NCBI GenBank assembly: GCA_002292285.1
Contig: DBBP01000006.1
Location: forward strand, 62,001-126,000
DNA length: 64,000 nucleotides
Source of the DNA: Proteobacteria bacterium UBA981
Lineage (GTDB): Bacteria; Pseudomonadota; Gammaproteobacteria; Ga0077536
Direction: 5' to 3'
A program made the translations under genes and the position numbers. How positions within the stretch are numbered: the first letter of the stretch is position 1; the number at the start of each line of letters is the position of its first letter. The notes under the pieces were generated by a model. It did no database searches, was not told the origin of the DNA, and saw nothing but the letters and a program-made list of their open reading frames with translations. Shown here piece by piece: positions 8,651-17,322 of this stretch.

Positions 8651-10675
8651 ATGTCCGACGCGAAGCGAAACATTCTCGTGACCAGCGCACTGCCGTACGC
8701 CAACGGTCCGATCCACATTGGCCATCTGGTCGAGTACATTCAGACTGATATCTGGGTGCGATTCCAGAAGATGTGGGGACACAGGTGCTATTACGTTTGC
8801 GCCGACGATGCTCACGGCACGCCGATCATGCTGCGAGCCGAGCAGGACGGCATCACGCCAGAGCAGCTCATCGAGCGTACGGCGGCCGAACACCAGCAGG
8901 ATTTTGCTGGTTTCGCAGTCGAGTTCGACAACTACCATTCGACCCATTCGCCGGAAAATCGCGAAATCTCCGAACTCATATACTCACGCTTGCGGGACGC
9001 CGGATATATCGTCAAGAAAACGATTAGCCAGGCCTACGACCCGGCCAAAGAAATGTTTCTCCCGGACCGGTTTATTCGCGGAACCTGTCCTCGCTGTAAG
9101 ACGGTCGATCAGTATGGCGATAGTTGCGAAAGCTGCGGCGCAACGTATGCGCCAACGGATTTGATCGACGCTGTCTCGGCGTTATCCGGCGCGCCCCCGG
9201 AGCTCCGCGAGTCTGAGCATTTATTTTTTACCCTGGGACGCTTCGAGGGCATGCTCAAAGCATGGCTGGCGGATAATGATCTACAGGCCGGCGTGGTGAA
9301 TAAATTGCAAGAGTGGTTCGACGTCGGATTGCAAGATTGGGATATTTCCCGCGACGCGCCCTATTTCGGCTTCGAAATTCCGGACATGCCGGGCAAATAT
9401 TTCTATGTCTGGCTCGATGCTCCAATCGGATACCTCGCCAGTTTTCGCAACTTGTGCGAGAGGGAAGGGATAGATTTCGAAGCGTTTTGTGGCGTTAACA
9501 GCGATGCCGAGATGTACCACTTCATCGGTAAAGACATCATGTATTTCCATACCTTGTTCTGGCCGGCGATGCTGAGCGGCGCGGGGATGCGAACACCGAC
9601 CAATGTTTTTGCGCACGGTTTTTTAACCGTTGATGGCCACAAGATGTCGAAATCCCGTGGCACTTTCGTGATGGCAAAGACGTATCTCGATTACCTGAAC
9701 CCTGAATACCTGCGCTATTACTTCGCCGCAAAGCTGGGATCGGCAATCGAAGACATCGACCTCAATTTCGAAGATTTCGAACTACGTGTAAATTCCGATT
9801 TGGTCGGTAAAGTGGTCAACATTGCGAGTCGCTGCGCCGGCTTTATTGTGAAGCGCTTTGATGGCAGCTTAAGCGAGGAGATTGACCGGCCAGAGTTGCT
9901 GCGCGAGTTTCACGATGCTGCTGATCAGATTGCGGGCTACTACGAAGGGCGCGAGTACGGCCGCGCAATGCGTGAAGTGATGGCACTGGCCGATCGGGCT
10001 AACCAGTACATTGACGAGCGCCGTCCGTGGGAGATGGCCAAAATCGCTGGTTCAGACGACGAAATGCAACGCGTTTGCAGCATGGGGATCTTCTTGTTCC
10101 GCGTACTGGCGATTTACCTGAAACCCGTGTTGCCGGTGACCATGGCCAACGCCGAGGTGTTTCTTGGTTGCGCGAGTCTGACTTGGGCAGACGTTGAAAG
10201 AACGCCAGTGGGCCAGCCAATCAATAAATTCAAGCCGCTAATGCAGCGAGTTGAGAGAGACCAGATTGAAAAAATGATCGAGTCCAGCAAAGAACAGCCA
10301 GAAAACGCCGCGCCAGCCTCAACCGAAGCAACGGTAGCCGAATTCGGTGACGAGATTAGCATCGATGATTTCGCGCGTATTGATCTGCGTGTTGCGCTTA
10401 TCGAAGATGCCGCACATGTGGATGGTGCCGATAAGTTAGTGCGCTTGTCGCTCGATATTGGCGACCAGAAGAGGCAGGTATTTGCGGGTATAAAACAAGC
10501 CTATGATCCTGCCTCTCTAATTGGACGCCATGTGGTGATGGTTGCGAATCTGGCGCCCCGAAAAATGCGTTTCGGTGTTTCTGAGGGCATGGTGCTTGGC
10601 GCTGGTCCCGGTGGTGAAGATATATTTCTCATTGAGCCGGATAGGGGAGCGACGCCGGGCATGCGGGTCAAATAA
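8651..10675 (+). CDS. metG: Methionyl-tRNA synthetase
   Basis: A 674-residue class I aminoacyl-tRNA synthetase charging tRNA-Met. HIGH signature at about residues 22-25 (PIHIGHL), the zinc-knuckle cysteines in CPRCKTVDQYGDSCESCG (about 145-162), and KMSKS at about 331-335. The C-terminal ~100 residues form the EMAP/Trbp111-type tRNA-binding and dimerisation domain (IDDFARIDLRVA ... VMVANLAPRKMRFGVSEGM). The ATG at 8651 gives the conserved N-terminus; the frame is open further upstream but without family similarity. Confidence 0.97.
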   Translation: MSDAKRNILVTSALPYANGPIHIGHLVEYIQTDIWVRFQKMWGHRCYYVCADDAHGTPIMLRAEQDGITPEQLIERTAAEHQQDFAGFAVEFDNYHSTHSPENREISELIYSRLRDAGYIVKKTISQAYDPAKEMFLPDRFIRGTCPRCKTVDQYGDSCESCGATYAPTDLIDAVSALSGAPPELRESEHLFFTLGRFEGMLKAWLADNDLQAGVVNKLQEWFDVGLQDWDISRDAPYFGFEIPDMPGKYFYVWLDAPIGYLASFRNLCEREGIDFEAFCGVNSDAEMYHFIGKDIMYFHTLFWPAMLSGAGMRTPTNVFAHGFLTVDGHKMSKSRGTFVMAKTYLDYLNPEYLRYYFAAKLGSAIEDIDLNFEDFELRVNSDLVGKVVNIASRCAGFIVKRFDGSLSEEIDRPELLREFHDAADQIAGYYEGREYGRAMREVMALADRANQYIDERRPWEMAKIAGSDDEMQRVCSMGIFLFRVLAIYLKPVLPVTMANAEVFLGCASLTWADVERTPVGQPINKFKPLMQRVERDQIEKMIESSKEQPENAAPASTEATVAEFGDEISIDDFARIDLRVALIEDAAHVDGADKLVRLSLDIGDQKRQVFAGIKQAYDPASLIGRHVVMVANLAPRKMRFGVSEGMVLGAGPGGEDIFLIEPDRGATPGMRVK

Positions 10676-10733
10676 TGGCTGCCGTTCGGATCGCTGTCGC
10701 AGGGATTTGTCGCCGCCGCAGTCCGGTTCGTGA

Positions 10734-11330
10734 ATGGTGATGTCGGGCGGCCAGGACGCAACGCTGGCAGACAGGATAGATGCAGTGCTGCCGCAAACGC
10801 AGTGCCAGCGTTGTGGCTTCGAATCGTGCCGGCCATACGCCGAAGCGCTTGCCAACGGAGACACTTCTGCCGACCTGTGCCCGCCAGGAGGTGAGACCGT
10901 GCGCGCCCAGTTGCGCGCATTAACCCAGGCAACTGGTGTGGATGAACCGATCCACACGCACGAACCGATGCGATTGGCATATATCGTGGAAGAGGACTGT
11001 ATCGGTTGCACAAAATGCATCCGCGTGTGTCCGGTCGATGCGATTGTCGGCGCGCAAGGCGTTATGCACACGGTTGTCGGGCCGTGGTGCAGCGGTTGCG
11101 ATTTGTGCGCGCCCGTGTGTCCGACCAATTGCATCGATATGCGCGTACGGTCGGACGAATGTGAGCGCGTTTCCGCCCCACAACTACGCATCCGATTTCA
11201 GGAACGTGAAGCGCGTCGTGTGAATGCGGGCAAGGCTGAGCAGTGGGCAGGGTATGTCGATCTTGATGGTGTTGCGGCCGAGACCTTGCGGGCGGACGTG
11301 CGTGCAGCCATTGCGCGACGGCAGGGATAG
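10734..11330 (+). CDS. rnfB: Soluble RnfB-like iron-sulfur protein, without other Rnf subunits
   Basis: A 198-residue protein with the Fe-S domain of RnfB/RsxB (CQRCGFESC...C, about residues 24-50) followed by two ferredoxin-type [4Fe-4S] motifs, CIGCTKCIRVCP (about 91-102) and CSGCDLCAPVCP (about 121-132). RnfB normally passes electrons into the membrane Rnf/Rsx complex. Two things are unusual: the N-terminal transmembrane anchor is absent, the domain starting within 20 residues of the start, and no rnfA, C, D, G or E follows; nth comes next instead. The location between metG and nth is where complete rnf operons are often found, so this may be what remains after loss, kept as a soluble electron carrier. 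Confidence 0.85.
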   Translation: MVMSGGQDATLADRIDAVLPQTQCQRCGFESCRPYAEALANGDTSADLCPPGGETVRAQLRALTQATGVDEPIHTHEPMRLAYIVEEDCIGCTKCIRVCPVDAIVGAQGVMHTVVGPWCSGCDLCAPVCPTNCIDMRVRSDECERVSAPQLRIRFQEREARRVNAGKAEQWAGYVDLDGVAAETLRADVRAAIARRQG

Positions 11331-11387
11331 GGCGGTGTTAGGCACCTGCTCGCCTCGCTGTTTATTGGCGCCCTGCCCAGTGACAAC

Positions 11388-12041
11388 GTGAACAAAAAGA
11401 CCCGCTTCGAATTTTTTCGACGGCTGCGTGACGCGAATCCCGCGCCGACTACCGAGCTTGAATACGCCTCGACGTTTCAGTTGCTCATTTCCGTCATCCT
11501 TTCCGCACAAGCTACAGATGTGAGCGTCAACAAGGCAACGCGTGCATTGTATGTAGCGGCGCCCGATGCATTTTCAATGCTCGAATTGGGCGAGCAAGGG
11601 ATTCGAGAGCACATCAAATCGATTGGATTGTTCAATACCAAAGCGAAGAACGTGGCGCGAACTTGCGCTAGGCTGGTCGAAGACTACGACGGCGAGGTGC
11701 CGCGTACCCGCGCAGCACTCGAGGCGTTGCCCGGCGTCGGTCGAAAGACTGCGAACGTGGTGCTGAATACCGCGTTTGGTGAGGCGACCATCGCCGTTGA
11801 CACGCACATTTTCAGGGTCTCAAACAGAACCAGGCTGGCGCCGGGAAAGACGCCTAACGCGGTCGAGCAGCGGCTCATGAAGGTCGTCCCGGCTGAATTT
11901 CGCGGTGACGCCCATCATTGGTTGATTTTGCATGGACGTTATACGTGTCTGGCGCGCAATCCGCGTTGTGCGAGCTGTGCTACCCACGACATTTGTGATT
12001 GGCCCGAGAAAGACCGTTATGCTAGCGCGACGGACAATTGA
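11388..12041 (+). CDS. nth: Endonuclease III
   Basis: A 217-residue base-excision repair glycosylase/AP lyase acting on oxidised pyrimidines. The helix-hairpin-helix LPGVGRKTANVVL (about residues 114-126) contains the catalytic lysine (about 120), and the catalytic aspartate is D138 in AVDTHIFR. The [4Fe-4S] ligands follow the C-x6-C-x2-C-x5-C pattern at the C-terminus. The start is GTG at 11388. It lies downstream of rnfB and upstream of the DUF1841 gene in the same direction. Confidence 0.96.
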   Translation: MNKKTRFEFFRRLRDANPAPTTELEYASTFQLLISVILSAQATDVSVNKATRALYVAAPDAFSMLELGEQGIREHIKSIGLFNTKAKNVARTCARLVEDYDGEVPRTRAALEALPGVGRKTANVVLNTAFGEATIAVDTHIFRVSNRTRLAPGKTPNAVEQRLMKVVPAEFRGDAHHWLILHGRYTCLARNPRCASCATHDICDWPEKDRYASATDN

Positions 12042-12075
12042 ATTCGGATCCTGAAATGGCAGAACATTTTCGAAC

Positions 12076-12504
12076 ATGTTCGTAGAGACTCGCGACCAGG
12101 CACGCGAATTTTTCTTATGCGTGTGGACCAAGATGGGTAACAAGCAGGCTCTCGAGCCGCTCGAATCCCTGGTGGCGCGAGTGATTACCGAGCATCCGGA
12201 GTATCACGCCGTTCTCGAGCACCCGCACCGAGCGTTGGAGGCGGAGTTCGACGGCAACGATGGGCGCTCGAACCCTTTCCTTCATATGGGACTGCACGTG
12301 GCGCTTGTCGAACAGTTACAAACTGACCGCCCCGCAGGGATACGCGCGTCTTACAAGCGGCTTCTGCTCACGCATGCAGATGACTCGCATCGTGTGGAAC
12401 ACCGCATGATGGACTGCCTTGCGCAAGCGCTTTTTGAGGCGGCAAATCAAGGCAACGCACCGGACCAGAATGCCTATCTTCAGGCTGTGCAAGGGTTGTC
12501 CTGA
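12076..12504 (+). CDS. DUF1841 family protein
   Basis: A 142-residue protein matching the DUF1841 family, which in beta- and gammaproteobacteria often follows nth, as here. Recognisable parts are the N-terminal REFFLCVWTKMG region, the EHPEYHAVLE segment and NPFLHMGLHVALVEQL in the centre, then HRVEHRMMDCLAQ. It appears cytoplasmic and helical. Function unknown. Its stop overlaps the start of the next gene (SpoIIE phosphatase) by one base, so it may be co-transcribed with the regulatory module downstream. Confidence 0.8.
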   Translation: MFVETRDQAREFFLCVWTKMGNKQALEPLESLVARVITEHPEYHAVLEHPHRALEAEFDGNDGRSNPFLHMGLHVALVEQLQTDRPAGIRASYKRLLLTHADDSHRVEHRMMDCLAQALFEAANQGNAPDQNAYLQAVQGLS

Positions 12505-13769
12505 TGGATGATCGCAATGAACCGTCGCTGGCGACTGGTGAAGCGCACCAGGCGGCAGTTTTTCTTGCCGAGCTAACCCATGACTTCGCCAGCTCCCTGG
12601 ATATCGGCGATACGCTCAGGCATGCCATCGATCGTTTTATGGTTTATTTGAACGCCGAGGCAGCATCGATTTTTTTGCTCCAGGAGGATGACACAGCACT
12701 GGTGTGTCGGGAGTGCGCGGGCCCAGTCGACATCCGCGGCCTGCGTCTCGCTCCTGACCAGGGTATCGTCGGCCAAACGGTATTCCACAACGAAGCCAAA
12801 ATCGTTCGGGATGTGGCAGATAATCCAAGTTTCGCTGCGATGGTGGACAGCGATACTGGCTTCGTTACGCGCTCAATCCTGTGTGCCCCGCTATCCGTTC
12901 GTGGTAAATGTTTCGGGGCGTTGGAACTGCTCAACAAACGCACCGAGGATGGATTGTTCGAGCTCAACGACATGCAGCTCGCGATGACGGTAGCGGCCGC
13001 GGCCGCGCTCGCCATACACAACGCGCAGTTAGCGGCTGAGTTGGTCGAGCAGGAGCGCGTGCGAAAGGAATTGGAGTTGGCCCGCCAGATTCAGGAAAGC
13101 TTGTTGCCAGTGAGTATTGGCGATGATTATCCGATCCATGGGTTGAATATCCCGGCGCGCGAAGTTTCCGGTGACTTTTACGACTTCCTTACGCTTGCGG
13201 ACGGGCGTATCTACTTTGCGCTTGCCGACGTGTCCGGTAAGGGAATGAATGCCGCGCTGTTGATGGCCAAGACGACCAGTTTATTGCGCTGCCTGGCAAA
13301 AACGGCCCCGAATGCAGGCGCTCTCTTGTGGCAGGTCAACAATGAGCTTTGCGAAACGTCGACGATGGGGATGTTCGTGACCATCATCGCGGGTTACTTC
13401 GACCCAGTCCGACGCAGCGTGGAAATGGCCAATGGCGGTCATCAGCCGGCCCTGATTCGACGTGGCGTCGGTCTCTACGACGAGATTCCAGCAGGAGCCC
13501 CGCCACTCGGTGTGCTCGCTGATATCGATTTCCCGATGCACGAAATATCGCTGGACGACGAAGCCATCTATTTGTACACCGACGGATTGAGCGAAAGCAC
13601 TGGCCCCGATGGGGTGCAGATGGACGGTGATGGCCTGAAACAGATGCTAGAATCCGTTTCGCCGACGGGTGCCGCAAGCCGCCTCGCGCAAATGGTCGAG
13701 ATCTGGCGCGATACTGGGCACGAGTCGCACGACGATATAACGTTAATGCTGGTGGAACTGGCAGGATGA
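12504..13769 (+). CDS. GAF - SpoIIE/RsbU-type PP2C phosphatase
   Basis: A 421-residue regulatory phosphatase. Residues about 25-170 form a GAF sensor domain (SLDIGDTLRHAIDRFM ... SILCAPLSVRGKCFGALELLNK), then a short coiled linker (LVEQERVRKELELARQIQESLLP) and a SpoIIE-type PP2C domain with the metal-binding motifs SGDFYDF (about 218) and ALADVSGKGMNAALLMA (about 236-252), ending in HDDITLMLVEL. RsbU/SpoIIE phosphatases dephosphorylate a STAS-domain antagonist. That antagonist is encoded two genes downstream, with the matching kinase gene between, so this is the signal-input arm of a complete partner switch. No membrane segment is seen, so GAF senses a cytoplasmic cue. Confidence 0.92.
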   Translation: MDDRNEPSLATGEAHQAAVFLAELTHDFASSLDIGDTLRHAIDRFMVYLNAEAASIFLLQEDDTALVCRECAGPVDIRGLRLAPDQGIVGQTVFHNEAKIVRDVADNPSFAAMVDSDTGFVTRSILCAPLSVRGKCFGALELLNKRTEDGLFELNDMQLAMTVAAAAALAIHNAQLAAELVEQERVRKELELARQIQESLLPVSIGDDYPIHGLNIPAREVSGDFYDFLTLADGRIYFALADVSGKGMNAALLMAKTTSLLRCLAKTAPNAGALLWQVNNELCETSTMGMFVTIIAGYFDPVRRSVEMANGGHQPALIRRGVGLYDEIPAGAPPLGVLADIDFPMHEISLDDEAIYLYTDGLSESTGPDGVQMDGDGLKQMLESVSPTGAASRLAQMVEIWRDTGHESHDDITLMLVELAG

Positions 13770-13833
13770 TTTTTCTGGAACACTTATCCGTCAGGTCCCT
13801 GGCCAGTGCGCGCATTCGCGAGGCGGCGACCCA

Positions 13834-14262
13834 ATGGTCAAATCCATGAGCAACAGAGTGCTGGATTTACGTTTCCCCGCCGATCCGAAACGCCTGAAAA
13901 TGGTCCGCGAGCACGTACAACAGGCGGCCAGCCAGCTGCCGTGCACGAAGAAGCTCGTTTCCGACCTGATCATCGCCGTTAACGAAGCGTGCATGAACGT
14001 TATGGAACATGCCTATAAGGGCAATCGTAGCGGCGAAATTGTGCTTGAAATAAACAACAACGGCGACGAGATTGAAGTCGTGCTCACGGATTTTGCCGAG
14101 CCCGTCGATTTTGACGCAATTCAACCTCGCGATCCCGATGATCTCCGCCCCGGCGGCCTTGGCACGTATTTCATTAGCGAAATCATGGACGAATGCGCCT
14201 ACGCACATTTGCCGAACGTCGGTGGCAACGTGTTACGCATGACAAAACGAATTACGTCTTAA
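13834..14262 (+). CDS. RsbW/SpoIIAB-like anti-sigma-type kinase (HATPase)
   Basis: A 142-residue GHKL ATPase of the RsbW type. The N box is DLIIAVNEACMNVMEHAYKG (about residues 46-65), and the G1/G2 region reads DFAEPVDF ... PGGLGTYFISEIMDE (about 90-127). Such kinases bind ATP and phosphorylate a STAS partner on serine, and release another partner when the STAS protein is unphosphorylated. The gene lies between the SpoIIE phosphatase and the STAS gene. An alternative ATG lies four codons inside; the first ATG has GAGGCGG upstream. No sigma factor gene is nearby, so its second partner is unknown. Confidence 0.88.
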   Translation: MVKSMSNRVLDLRFPADPKRLKMVREHVQQAASQLPCTKKLVSDLIIAVNEACMNVMEHAYKGNRSGEIVLEINNNGDEIEVVLTDFAEPVDFDAIQPRDPDDLRPGGLGTYFISEIMDECAYAHLPNVGGNVLRMTKRITS

Positions 14263-14356
14263 TCGGGATTCGTCATGGCGTTCGACGGGATCAGAGACGA
14301 TTCGACACGGCACCGCGCGCAAACAGCATTAACCCAGAACTTCAGGACCTATCGCG

Positions 14357-14689
14357 ATGGCCTACCCGACTAAATCTCAAGATGGATACGACATCGTGGT
14401 GCTTTCCGACGATGTCGACCTGTCGTGCTCACCGGAGGCGCGCAAAGCGATCCTCGCCAGTCTGGCTTCCGGTAACCACACGCTGGTTGACCTGAGCGCT
14501 GTGACCTACATCGACAGCTCCGGCGTCGCGAGCCTGGTTGAAGGTTTCCAGACCGCCAAGAAAAGTGACCTCAGATTTGGCCTAATTGGCGTGAGCGAAG
14601 CCGCGATGAGTGTGCTCGAACTCGCTCGCCTCGACAAAGTCTTTCCCATCCATTCGGATCTCGCCGCACGCCTCAAGGCGGATGGCTGA
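14357..14689 (+). CDS. STAS-domain protein: partner-switch antagonist and/or MlaB
   Basis: A 110-residue single STAS domain. The phosphoacceptor region is intact (VTYIDSSGVASLVEGF, about residues 50-65), with the serine that RsbW-type kinases modify. Two roles are suggested by context. It follows an RsbU-type phosphatase and an RsbW-type kinase, as anti-sigma antagonists do; and its last eight bases overlap the start of mlaE, in the place where mlaB, itself a STAS protein that binds the ATPase MlaF, sits in other proteobacteria. It could be both: a MlaB whose phosphorylation state controls the transporter. This is inference. Confidence 0.85.
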   Translation: MAYPTKSQDGYDIVVLSDDVDLSCSPEARKAILASLASGNHTLVDLSAVTYIDSSGVASLVEGFQTAKKSDLRFGLIGVSEAAMSVLELARLDKVFPIHSDLAARLKADG

Positions 14690-15494
14690 ACCTCAGCAAA
14701 TCTGGTTTTTGACCGCGCTCGAGGGCGTTGGCAGACGGGTCGTCGAACAGGTTGAGGAATTTGGCTATTACCTTGCGCTAACGGTAGAAAGCGTTTATTG
14801 GATTGTTTTCGGCGTTGCCCGGCGCCAACCGGTCAGAATCTCCGCGTCATTTCAGCATATGGTCGAAATTGGACTTGCCGGTTTACCGATCGTTTTCGTC
14901 CTGTCTTTTTCGATTGGCGTCATGCTCGCGATCCAGGGTATTCATACCCTTAAACAGTTCGGTGCCGAAACTCAGGTTGTTTTGGGTATCGCATTATCGG
15001 TAACACGAGAATTTGGGCCACTGATTACAGGGATACTCGTCGCCGGGAGATCCGGGTCCGCATTAGCGGCACGTATTGGCACGATGACGGTCAATCAGGA
15101 AATTGACGCGCTGCGCGTTATGGGCATCAATCCGGTCCGCTATTTGGTCTCTCCGGTGCTGCTTGCCATGCTGATTATGCTGCCTCTGGTGACGCTATTT
15201 GCCGATTTCGCAGCAATGTTCGGCGGCGCGGTGTTCTGCAAGCTGGAGCTGGGTATTTCCTACGCAGCGTATTGGGATCAGAGCACCAAATTCATCGTTG
15301 CAGACGATGTCCTGCAAGGGTTGACTAAAAGTATGGTGTTCGCGGTCATTATTGCTCTGGTCGGCGTTGCGAATGGCTTTATGGTTAGCGGCGGTGCTGA
15401 CGGTGTCGGTAAGTCGACGACACGTGCTGTGGTGCTCGCGATTTCATATATCGTGATGGCCGACATGCTGTTCACGTATTTCCTCACCCTATGA
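14682..15494 (+). CDS. mlaE: Phospholipid ABC transporter permease MlaE
   Basis: A 270-residue inner-membrane permease of the MlaE family, part of the MlaFEDB-type machine that moves phospholipids between inner and outer membrane. Diagnostic segments: an N-terminal amphipathic helix, then LPIVFVLSFSIGVMLAIQ, the EFGPLITGILVAGRSGSALAARIGTMTVNQEIDALRVMGINP region (the coupling-loop signature of the family) and closing helices ending in a DMLFTYF segment. The ATG at 14682 overlaps the STAS gene by eight bases, and the stop overlaps mlaF by four (ATGA). Confidence 0.93.
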   Translation: MAEPQQIWFLTALEGVGRRVVEQVEEFGYYLALTVESVYWIVFGVARRQPVRISASFQHMVEIGLAGLPIVFVLSFSIGVMLAIQGIHTLKQFGAETQVVLGIALSVTREFGPLITGILVAGRSGSALAARIGTMTVNQEIDALRVMGINPVRYLVSPVLLAMLIMLPLVTLFADFAAMFGGAVFCKLELGISYAAYWDQSTKFIVADDVLQGLTKSMVFAVIIALVGVANGFMVSGGADGVGKSTTRAVVLAISYIVMADMLFTYFLTL

Positions 15495-16282
15495 CCAACA
15501 CACCTGCAATCGAGGTGAACAATCTGGTGACCCACTATGGCCCCCGACTGATCCTCGACGGCGTGGACTTCAGCGTCGATTATGGCGAAGTCATGGTGAT
15601 TATGGGTGGCAGTGGGTCAGGTAAAAGTACACTTTTGCGCCATCTTCTCGGCTTGCACACACCAACTCATGGCTGCATAAAACTTCTCGGTCACGACATT
15701 ACGTCCTGTTCGGCCGACGAACTGCAGGACCTGCGCCGGAATATGGGCGTGTCGTTTCAGGGTGGTGCGTTGCTGAGTTCTATGTCCGTCGCCGAAAACG
15801 TCATGCTGCCGCTACGCGAGCACACAACTCTAGACGAGCAAACTATGGGGATCATGGCGCGCATGAAACTTGAAGTCGTCAACCTGGGCGGCTTTGGTGA
15901 CCTGAATCCTTCGCAACTCTCGGGCGGTATGATTAAAAGAGCGGCGTTGGCGCGAGCTATTGTTACAGACCCGAAGTTGCTCTTTTTCGACGAGCCTTCC
16001 GCTGGCCTCGATCCGGTAGTCGCTGCCGAATTGGATGAACTCATTCTGAAACTGCGAGATACGATGAAGATGACCATCGTTGTCGTCACGCACGAGCTTG
16101 ATAGCGCATTTAAAATTGCAGATCGCATCACGGTACTCGATCATGGCAAAATCCTTCTGACCGGACGTGTCGAAGACGTGCGCGCCTCAGATAACGAACG
16201 AATACAGGACCTATTGAATCGTCGCCCTCGGGAAGAGGAAATCGACGCAGATGATTATCTGCGCCGCTTAACGGGTGGCTAG
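15491..16282 (+). CDS. mlaF: Phospholipid ABC transporter ATPase MlaF
   Basis: A 263-residue ABC ATPase. Walker A is GGSGSGKSTL (about residues 35-44), the Q loop lies in VSFQGGALL, the signature is LSGGMIKRAALARAI (about 139-153) and Walker B is LLFFDEPSAGLD (about 162-173), followed by the switch histidine in VVTHEL. The 'GxMIKRxALARA' signature form, rather than the usual SGGQ, is typical of MlaF and its plant homologue TGD3. Starts inside the mlaE stop (4-bp overlap). Its E. coli counterpart is bound by MlaB, whose equivalent here may be the STAS protein upstream. Confidence 0.93.
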   Translation: MTNTPAIEVNNLVTHYGPRLILDGVDFSVDYGEVMVIMGGSGSGKSTLLRHLLGLHTPTHGCIKLLGHDITSCSADELQDLRRNMGVSFQGGALLSSMSVAENVMLPLREHTTLDEQTMGIMARMKLEVVNLGGFGDLNPSQLSGGMIKRAALARAIVTDPKLLFFDEPSAGLDPVVAAELDELILKLRDTMKMTIVVVTHELDSAFKIADRITVLDHGKILLTGRVEDVRASDNERIQDLLNRRPREEEIDADDYLRRLTGG

Positions 16283-16311
16283 GCGATGAACATCCCACAA
16301 ATAAACTGCGA

Positions 16312-17322
16312 ATGAAGCGCGACACAATAAATTATCTCGCCGTTGGCGTATTCGTCGTGATTATGGCGGTGGCGTTCACGATCCTCATGTTCGCTGTATC
16401 TGGCCGTAGTGGCCCGACTGAACATTACGTCGTGTACTACGACAACGTTGGCGGCTTGAAATTCGGCACGGCTGTCTTCTATGAAGGTTATCGTGTTGGC
16501 CAAATAGAGTCTCTGGTCCCGGAGCACGGCGAAGGCGGAGTTCGTTATCGAATCGATTTCAGCGTCGTTGCGGGCTGGAAGATCCCCGTCGATAGCATTG
16601 CGCGAGTCCGCTCCTCGGGACTGATATCAGCAATCGCGATCGAAATTTCGGAAGGGCAAGAGAAGGCCTATCTGCAACCTGGCGAAATTATCGAAGGACA
16701 GGGGCAGACTGATATTTTCGCTGTTCTCAATCAGGCCGCGAGCGATTTTCGGAATCTTTCAGAGAACGGCGTGATGCCCGTGCTGGACAATCTCAACGGA
16801 CGGCTTTCAGAGTTGTCTGAGGAAGCGCTGAAATTTCGACGCGAGGATTTGACGCCATTCGTCAAGATGATGAACGACCGGGTCAACCAGGATCTCGTAA
16901 ACGAAGCACTTGAATTGCTCAATCACCTCGATGAAAGCGCCGTCAGTCTGAAAAAATTGGTTGGCGAGGGTAATCAGGTTCGCGTTCGCGATTTTCTCGG
17001 ACACATCGACGATGTTGCGGTCAATCTAAATGACCTGATTGCGCGAATTGAAACTACCCGCCTGCAAATGAGCAGTGTGCTCAGTTCATTGGACAATCTT
17101 GTCGCCGAAAATCGCAAAGAAGTGCGGGAAACAGCGCAAGCCGCAGGAACGTCGATGGAGGAATTGGAAACCGCACTGAAAACAGTCAACCAGCACCTTG
17201 GTACGATCTTGTACAACATCGAGGGCAGCTCCAGGCACATGGGCGAGTTTGCCCGGGCTATTCGTGACAACCCGTCCCGGCTGATACGCAACACGCCGGC
17301 AGCGGAAGCTGGCAGCCAATGA
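16312..17322 (+). CDS. mlaD: MlaD-like MCE-domain lipid transport protein, long form
   Basis: A 336-residue MCE protein with one N-terminal transmembrane helix (about residues 8-28) and a single MCE domain (about 37-115, with DNVGGLKFGTAVFYEGYRVGQIESL). E. coli MlaD is about 183 residues; here a C-terminal part of some 200 residues, rich in charged and hydrophobic heptads (about 130-310), is probably helical and could make a longer periplasmic needle or contact an outer-membrane partner. It follows mlaF by 29 bp and overlaps the lipoprotein gene by four bases. With a lipoprotein partner, the system resembles PqiB/PqiC-like or MCE-lipoprotein arrangements as much as the E. coli Mla system. Confidence 0.85.
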   Translation: MKRDTINYLAVGVFVVIMAVAFTILMFAVSGRSGPTEHYVVYYDNVGGLKFGTAVFYEGYRVGQIESLVPEHGEGGVRYRIDFSVVAGWKIPVDSIARVRSSGLISAIAIEISEGQEKAYLQPGEIIEGQGQTDIFAVLNQAASDFRNLSENGVMPVLDNLNGRLSELSEEALKFRREDLTPFVKMMNDRVNQDLVNEALELLNHLDESAVSLKKLVGEGNQVRVRDFLGHIDDVAVNLNDLIARIETTRLQMSSVLSSLDNLVAENRKEVRETAQAAGTSMEELETALKTVNQHLGTILYNIEGSSRHMGEFARAIRDNPSRLIRNTPAAEAGSQ

